Assembly (NCBI RefSeq): GCF_012922555.1
Contig: NZ_WIPK01000003.1
Span: 1 to 64,000, forward strand
Direction of reading: 5' to 3'
From: Paraclostridium dentum
GTDB taxonomy: Bacteria > Bacillota > Clostridia > Peptostreptococcales > Peptostreptococcaceae
Length of the DNA stretch: 64,000 nt
In this document: in pieces, positions 59,682-64,000 of the stretch
Numbering within the stretch: position 1 is the first letter of the stretch
Layout of the letters: each line of letters begins with the position of its first letter
Notes under the pieces: model-generated
Database searches by the model: none
Told to the model about the DNA's origin: nothing
The model's input: only the letters and a program-made list of their open reading frames with translations
Translations under genes and position numbers: made by a program

Positions 59682-60932
59682 ATGTCAAAATATGAAGATA
59701 AGAGACAATTAAAATGTTCATTCTGCGGTAAAAACCAAGAACAAGTTAGAAGACTTATTGCAGGTCCAAATGTGTATATATGCGATGAATGTGTTGAATT
59801 ATGTGATGAAATAATTCAAGAAGAAGTTGAAGAAACAACAGAAGAGGAAACTGTAAACTTACCGAAACCAAAAGAAATGATGAACACTCTTAATGATTAT
59901 GTAATAGGACAAGAAAAAGCTAAAAAAGCTTTATCAGTAGCTGTTTACAATCATTATAAAAGAATCTATGGAAAAAACAAAGGAACTAATAAAGATGTTG
60001 AGATACAAAAAAGTAACATACTTTTATTAGGACCCACTGGATCAGGAAAAACGCTTCTTGCTCAAACACTAGCTAAAACTTTAAATGTTCCATTTGCAAT
60101 GGCAGATGCAACATCACTAACTGAAGCTGGATATGTTGGAGAAGATGTTGAAAATATATTATTAAAGCTTATACAAGCAGCAGACTTTGATATAGAGAAA
60201 GCTGAAAGAGGTATAATATATATAGATGAGATAGATAAGATAGCTAGAAAATCAGAAAATCCATCTATAACTAGAGATGTTAGTGGAGAAGGTGTTCAAC
60301 AGGCTCTACTAAAAATCTTAGAAGGAACTGTAGCTAATGTTCCACCACAAGGTGGAAGAAAGCATCCACACCAAGAGTTCTTAAAGCTAGATACTACTAA
60401 TATACTATTTATATTAGGAGGAGCCTTTGATGGAATAGAAAGAATAATTCAAAAAAGAGGCGGCGAAAAAACACTAGGATTTGGAGCTAAGATAGAAAGT
60501 AAAAAAGATATGGACCTTGGAAAAATTTATGCACAAGTTCAAACAGAAGACTTACTTAAATTTGGTATAATACCAGAATTTATAGGTAGAATTCCTGTAG
60601 TTGCAACTTTAGAATTATTAGATGAAGATGCACTAGTAAGTATACTAAAAGAGCCTAAGAACTCTTTAGTAAAACAATTCCAAAAACTATTTGAATTAGA
60701 TGGAGTTGAACTTGAATTTGAAGATGCTGCACTTAGAGCAATAGCTAAAAAAGCTATTGAAAGAAATACGGGTGCAAGAGGTCTAAGAAGTATTGTTGAA
60801 AATATAATGATGGATATAATGTATGAAATACCATCTAGAGATGATATAAAGAAAATAATACTGACAGAAGAGTCTGTTAAACAAGATTCTGATCCAGTTA
60901 TTGTTTTAAAAGATGAAGAAGAAAGTGCATAA
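59682..60932 (+). CDS. clpX: ATP-dependent Clp protease ATPase subunit
   Basis: 416-residue AAA+ unfoldase. N-terminal C4 zinc domain ([18 protein letters not shown], then [10 protein letters not shown]) for adaptor binding, Walker A GPTGSGKT, pore loop GYVGEDVE, Walker [14 protein letters not shown], the RKHPHQEF region, and the IGF-type ClpP-docking loop ([10 protein letters not shown]). The sensor II stretch is [10 protein letters not shown]. Operon with clpP; terminator directly after the stop. Confidence 0.98.
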   Translation: MSKYEDKRQLKCSFCGKNQEQVRRLIAGPNVYICDECVELCDEIIQEEVEETTEEETVNLPKPKEMMNTLNDYVIGQEKAKKALSVAVYNHYKRIYGKNKGTNKDVEIQKSNILLLGPTGSGKTLLAQTLAKTLNVPFAMADATSLTEAGYVGEDVENILLKLIQAADFDIEKAERGIIYIDEIDKIARKSENPSITRDVSGEGVQQALLKILEGTVANVPPQGGRKHPHQEFLKLDTTNILFILGGAFDGIERIIQKRGGEKTLGFGAKIESKKDMDLGKIYAQVQTEDLLKFGIIPEFIGRIPVVATLELLDEDALVSILKEPKNSLVKQFQKLFELDGVELEFEDAALRAIAKKAIERNTGARGLRSIVENIMMDIMYEIPSRDDIKKIILTEESVKQDSDPVIVLKDEEESA

Positions 60933-60959
60933 AAAAAGGAGCTAATTAAGCTCCTTTTT
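60933..60959. terminator. Terminator between clpX and the ChrA pair
   Basis: AAAAAGGAGCT (60933-60943) pairs with AGCTCCTTTTT (60949-60959), loop AATTA; the A and T runs make it work both ways for the convergent genes. Confidence 0.9.
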
Positions 60960-60962
60960 ATT

Positions 60963-61490
60963 TTAAAAAAAAGATAGTAAAATACCTATGCATCCATATA
61001 TAAACACGATGGCTATTGAGCCAACTTTTTTTGTGTATAATAAGTAAAATGCTGATATAAAAGCTATAATATCATAAAGACCCCAAGTTATTCCTGTAGC
61101 AGATGAAAATACTGCCGATAATATAAAACCTAAGGTTATTGGACGTAAAACAGAAAGAATTTTTTCAACTTTTTCATTATCTTTAAATTTATCAAATAGG
61201 CTTGCAATTATTGTGAGACCTATTACTGAAAATAATACAACACCAATACTTGAAGCTAAAGATCCCCAAAAACCTCCTGCTTTAAATCCTATAAAGGTAG
61301 CACTATTTATAGCGATAGGACCTGGAGTAGATTGGGATAATGCCAATAAATCTAAAAATTCTTTGTTGGTAATAAAGTGGTATTTATCTATAAATTCTTG
61401 TTGAATAAAGGGAAGCATAGCATAGCCTCCACCAAAACTAAAACTACCTATTTTAAAGAATATTAGGAATAACATTAAGACTTTTGACAT
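60963..61490 (-). CDS. Chromate transporter family, short (half) subunit 2
   Basis: 175-residue membrane protein with one CHR domain: KIGSFSFGGGYAMLPFIQQE, then the LDLLALSQSTPGPIAINSA segment, and about five hydrophobic helices. Short CHR proteins act as heterodimeric pairs, with this and the upstream gene as the two halves. Chromate efflux is known for some members; in an anaerobe the natural anion may be another (inference). Its ATG lies inside the end of the upstream gene by 16 bases, with AGGAGGTG before it. Confidence 0.88.
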   Translation of the reverse strand: MSKVLMLFLIFFKIGSFSFGGGYAMLPFIQQEFIDKYHFITNKEFLDLLALSQSTPGPIAINSATFIGFKAGGFWGSLASSIGVVLFSVIGLTIIASLFDKFKDNEKVEKILSVLRPITLGFILSAVFSSATGITWGLYDIIAFISAFYLLYTKKVGSIAIVFIYGCIGILLSFF

Positions 61491-61990
61491 AGAGCGTAAA
61501 CACCTCCTAATATTATTAAATATATTGGACTGATATTAAATACACCTACACAAAAGAATGATATAATTAAAAATGATATATTTTTCTTAGATTTGGGTAA
61601 TTTATTAAACATATTTACAAATGAGTAAAGTATTAAAGCTATAACGACTGGATTTACTCCAGAAAAGAACCCATTTAAAATATCTGAGCTTTGGTTGTTG
61701 AAATAAAAATATGATAATACTAACACTATACAAAATGATGGAAGTATTGAACCTAATGTACAAACTAAAACACCTGGAATTTTATAAAGCCTATAACCCA
61801 ATAAAATAGAGATGTTTGCACCTAGTACACCTGGATAGCTTTGGGCGATAGATAGATAGTCAATAAACTCTTGTTGAGTTAATAGATTTTGCTTTGTGAC
61901 AAGCTCATCTTCTATCAAAGGAACCATAGCATAACCACCACCAAAGGTAAATGCACCTATTTTTAAAAATGTTAAGAAAAGTTTAAACAT
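61475..61990 (-). CDS. Chromate transporter family, short (half) subunit 1
   Basis: Partner half, 171 residues from ATG 61990: KIGAFTFGGGYAMVPLIEDE and YLSIAQSYPGVLGANISI mark the CHR domain. The second-helix motif SYPGVLG differs from STPGPIA of the partner, the usual asymmetry between the two halves. A GTG at 62002 is part of the ribosome site GTGGAGG and is not the start. Possible extended -10 box on the minus strand near 62038-62030 (TGTTATAAT). Confidence 0.88.
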   Translation of the reverse strand: MFKLFLTFLKIGAFTFGGGYAMVPLIEDELVTKQNLLTQQEFIDYLSIAQSYPGVLGANISILLGYRLYKIPGVLVCTLGSILPSFCIVLVLSYFYFNNQSSDILNGFFSGVNPVVIALILYSFVNMFNKLPKSKKNISFLIISFFCVGVFNISPIYLIILGGVYALCQKS

Positions 61991-62084
61991 AAAATCCTCC
62001 ACATTAAAATTTGGTATATAAGTAATATTATTATAACATAATAGTAATAAATGGATTGAAATGATTAAGAAATAGCTAATGTTG

Positions 62085-62113
62085 TTGAAAATTCAATTAT
62101 GTAAATATATAAT
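62085..62113 (+). promoter_or_regulatory. Sigma-A promoter of lon
   Basis: TTGAAA (62085-62090) and TATAAT (62108-62113) are exactly 17 bp apart, eleven of twelve consensus positions. Leader about 38 nt. No CIRCE or CtsR-type repeat is seen near it. Confidence 0.78.
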
Positions 62114-62157
62114 AAATAAAGTGACGCAATCTAGCATTTGGAAGGAGTGATGTTAGC

Positions 62158-64000
62158 ATGGATAAAAATTATACTATAATAGAACGTGAATTACCGTTAA
62201 TCCCGCTAAGAGGATTGGCTATATTCCCATATATGATACTAAGCTTTGATGTAGGTAGAGAAATTTCTCTAAAGGCATTAGATGAAGCTATGGCTGATGA
62301 TGAAATGATATTCTTAACAGCTCAAAAAGATTCATCAATAGATATACCTACAGAAGATGACTATTATCATACGGGTACTATATGTAAAGTGAAACAACTG
62401 GTAAAATTACCAGGAGAAGGGGTCAGAGTACTAGTTGAAGGTATATCTAGAGGAACTATAACAGAGTTTGTGCAAGACGAACCATATATAAAAGTTGCTA
62501 TAGAAGAAGCTGTTTATGATGTTGAAAGCATAAATGAAGATAAAGAGGTACAAGCAACTGTTAGAAATGTATTTGATGCTTTTGAAGAGTATATAAATAT
62601 AAGTAATAGAGTTTCACCAGAAATTCTTATAAATCTAGCTGAAATGGATAATGAAAATAGATTTGTAGATACAATAGCTGCAAATATGTTCTTAAAGCCA
62701 GATCAAAAACAAGCAATATTAGATGAATTTGATATTCAAGCTAGACTAGAATTAATTCTAAGAACATTATTAGAAGAAATTGAGTTATTAAAAATAGAGA
62801 AGAAAATAGCTTTAAAAGTAAAGAAAAGTATGAACAAAGTTCAAAAAGAATATTATCTTAGAGAACAGTTAAAAGCTATACAAAAAGAATTAGGAGAAGA
62901 TGAAGATATAGATTCTGAAACAGATGAATATAGAAAAAAACTTCATAAGATGAAAGCTTCTAAAGAAACTAAAGAAAAGATATCAAAAGAAATAGACAAG
63001 TTCTCTAAAATTTCTCCTATGGCTCCTGATTTAGCTGTAAGTAGAACTTACTTAGATACTATATTCTCATTACCTTGGAATAAAGAAACTAAAGATAAGT
63101 TAGATATAAAAAGAGCTGAAGAAATATTAAATGAAGAACATTATGGATTAGATAAAGTAAAAGAAAGAATAATAGAATATTTAGCAATTAGACAATTATC
63201 AAAGAGTCTAAAAGGGCCTATATTATGTTTAGTTGGACCTCCAGGTGTTGGTAAAACATCTATAGCTAAGTCTATAGCAAATTCACTAGATAGAAAATTC
63301 GTTAGAATTTCTTTAGGTGGAGTTAGGGATGAAGCTGAAATAAGAGGACATAGAAGAACTTATGTAGGAGCTCTTCCAGGAAGAATAGTTAATGGATTAA
63401 AAGAAGCAAAAACTAAAAATCCTGTATTCTTATTAGATGAAATAGATAAGATGTCATCAGACTTTAAAGGAGATCCAGCGGCAGCTATGCTAGAGGTTTT
63501 AGATCCAGAGCAAAACAAAGACTTTGTGGATCACTACTTAGAAGTTCCTTTTGATTTATCTAAAATACTATTTGTTACAACTGCAAATACATTAAGTACT
63601 ATACCAAGACCATTACTTGATAGAATGGAAATAATAGAAATATCAGGTTATATTGAAGAAGAAAAATTAAATATAGCTAAAAAGTATTTATTACCAAAAC
63701 AAATAAAAGAACATGCTTTAAAAGAAGAGTTTATAAAAATAGATGATGAAACTATGCTTGAAATAATAAGTAGCTATACAAGAGAAGCAGGAGTTAGAGG
63801 TTTAGAGAGAACTCTTGGAACAATATGTAGAAAAGCTGCTAGAAAATATGTAGAAGATGAATCTATAGAAGAGATAGTAGTAAACAAAGACAATTTAGAA
63901 GACTACTTAGGAAAACAAAAAGTAAGACATCAAGTTGCAGGTAAAGAGCCAGAGGTTGGAGTTGTTACAGGACTAGCATGGACAGCTGTTGGAGGAGAAA
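62158..64000 (+). CDS. lon: ATP-dependent protease Lon (3' end beyond window)
   Basis: The first 614 codons. N-terminal substrate domain beginning MDKNYTIIERELPLIPLRG, a coiled-coil region (KKIALKVKKSMNKVQKEYYL, then REQLKAIQKELGED), the AAA+ module with Walker A GPPGVGKTS (about residue 359 on), FVRISLGGVRDEAEIRGHRR, Walker B PVFLLDEIDKM and the sensor region YTREAGVRGLERTL. The window ends at VGVVTGLAWTAVGGE, the start of the Ser-Lys protease domain, so the catalytic residues are not seen. ATG 62158 is chosen: it follows GAAGGAGTGATG; an ATG at 62150 leads to an early stop. Lon usually runs to about 780 residues. Confidence 0.96.
   Translation, partial: MDKNYTIIERELPLIPLRGLAIFPYMILSFDVGREISLKALDEAMADDEMIFLTAQKDSSIDIPTEDDYYHTGTICKVKQLVKLPGEGVRVLVEGISRGTITEFVQDEPYIKVAIEEAVYDVESINEDKEVQATVRNVFDAFEEYINISNRVSPEILINLAEMDNENRFVDTIAANMFLKPDQKQAILDEFDIQARLELILRTLLEEIELLKIEKKIALKVKKSMNKVQKEYYLREQLKAIQKELGEDEDIDSETDEYRKKLHKMKASKETKEKISKEIDKFSKISPMAPDLAVSRTYLDTIFSLPWNKETKDKLDIKRAEEILNEEHYGLDKVKERIIEYLAIRQLSKSLKGPILCLVGPPGVGKTSIAKSIANSLDRKFVRISLGGVRDEAEIRGHRRTYVGALPGRIVNGLKEAKTKNPVFLLDEIDKMSSDFKGDPAAAMLEVLDPEQNKDFVDHYLEVPFDLSKILFVTTANTLSTIPRPLLDRMEIIEISGYIEEEKLNIAKKYLLPKQIKEHALKEEFIKIDDETMLEIISSYTREAGVRGLERTLGTICRKAARKYVEDESIEEIVVNKDNLEDYLGKQKVRHQVAGKEPEVGVVTGLAWTAVGGE

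Noticed and set aside
60963-61990. Frameshifted single chromate transporter
   Set aside because: The two frames overlap by 16 bp with a proper ribosome site for the second, and paired short CHR proteins are a known normal form.

Overview
The window comes from a low-GC Gram-positive anaerobe of the Clostridia, most probably a member of Peptostreptococcaceae close to Clostridioides, Paeniclostridium or Paraclostridium. The evidence is the very AT-rich sequence, strong AGGAGG ribosome sites, an NAD-linked FeFe hydrogenase, and a complete had operon for reductive (Stickland) leucine fermentation of the type known from C. difficile. The species call is inference; the genus group is fairly secure.

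Layout. 1-1420: the 3' end of a 23S rRNA gene, a 5S rRNA gene and a tail of degenerate hairpin repeats ending in a terminator. 1541-7168: a hotdog acyl-CoA thioesterase, then uvrB (behind a clear SOS box) and uvrA. 7216-15546: an oligopeptide ABC transporter, oppBCDF on the minus strand, with a small membrane-protein gene and two tandem lipoprotein genes on the plus strand. 15739-18523: uvrC and hprK. 18575-22751: hydCBA hydrogenase operon (minus). 22941-26454: cardiolipin synthase and two divergent formate/nitrite-family channels. 26630-31716: the murB, PHP phosphatase, rapZ, yvcK, Nudix, whiA block. 31794-39665: dnaE, pfkA, pyk, rlmD. 39778-48938: ldhA (minus) facing away from hadA-hadI-hadB-hadC-acdB-etfB-etfA. 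49266-52811: a sigma-54 activator, a cyclic-nucleotide-binding-like protein with no DNA-binding domain, and a 2-hydroxyacid dehydrogenase. 52911-64000: ligA, an RNase PH/RdgB fusion, a yfcE-like phosphoesterase, a DUF2179 protein, tig, clpP, clpX, a paired chromate-type transporter and the first part of lon.

How the genes work together. LdhA makes 2-hydroxyisocaproate from 2-oxoisocaproate; HadA adds CoA; HadI activates HadBC, which dehydrates the CoA ester; AcdB with EtfBA reduces the enoyl-CoA. The sequence shows a canonical -24/-12 sigma-54 promoter before hadA, a palindromic candidate enhancer about 90 bp further upstream, and a sigma-54 activator just past the operon: a self-contained regulatory circuit. 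The opp system supplies peptides, and the HydABC hydrogenase can dispose of NADH and ferredoxin electrons.

The most striking observation is that both oligopeptide-binding lipoproteins (12028-13707 and 13885-15546) are circularly permuted. The half that is C-terminal in ordinary OppA follows the lipobox directly, and the ordinary N-terminal half comes after it. The protein ends exactly where the normal order would continue into its own start. Other points worth a second look are the asymmetric divergence of these two paralogs, a dispersed intergenic repeat (51628 and 55097), an inverted-repeat element before uvrB, an orphan leader with its own terminator at 51727-51830, and a hairpin inside the had operon. 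Many computed longest starts fall inside the Shine-Dalgarno sequence; I moved those to the correctly spaced codon and say so in each entry.
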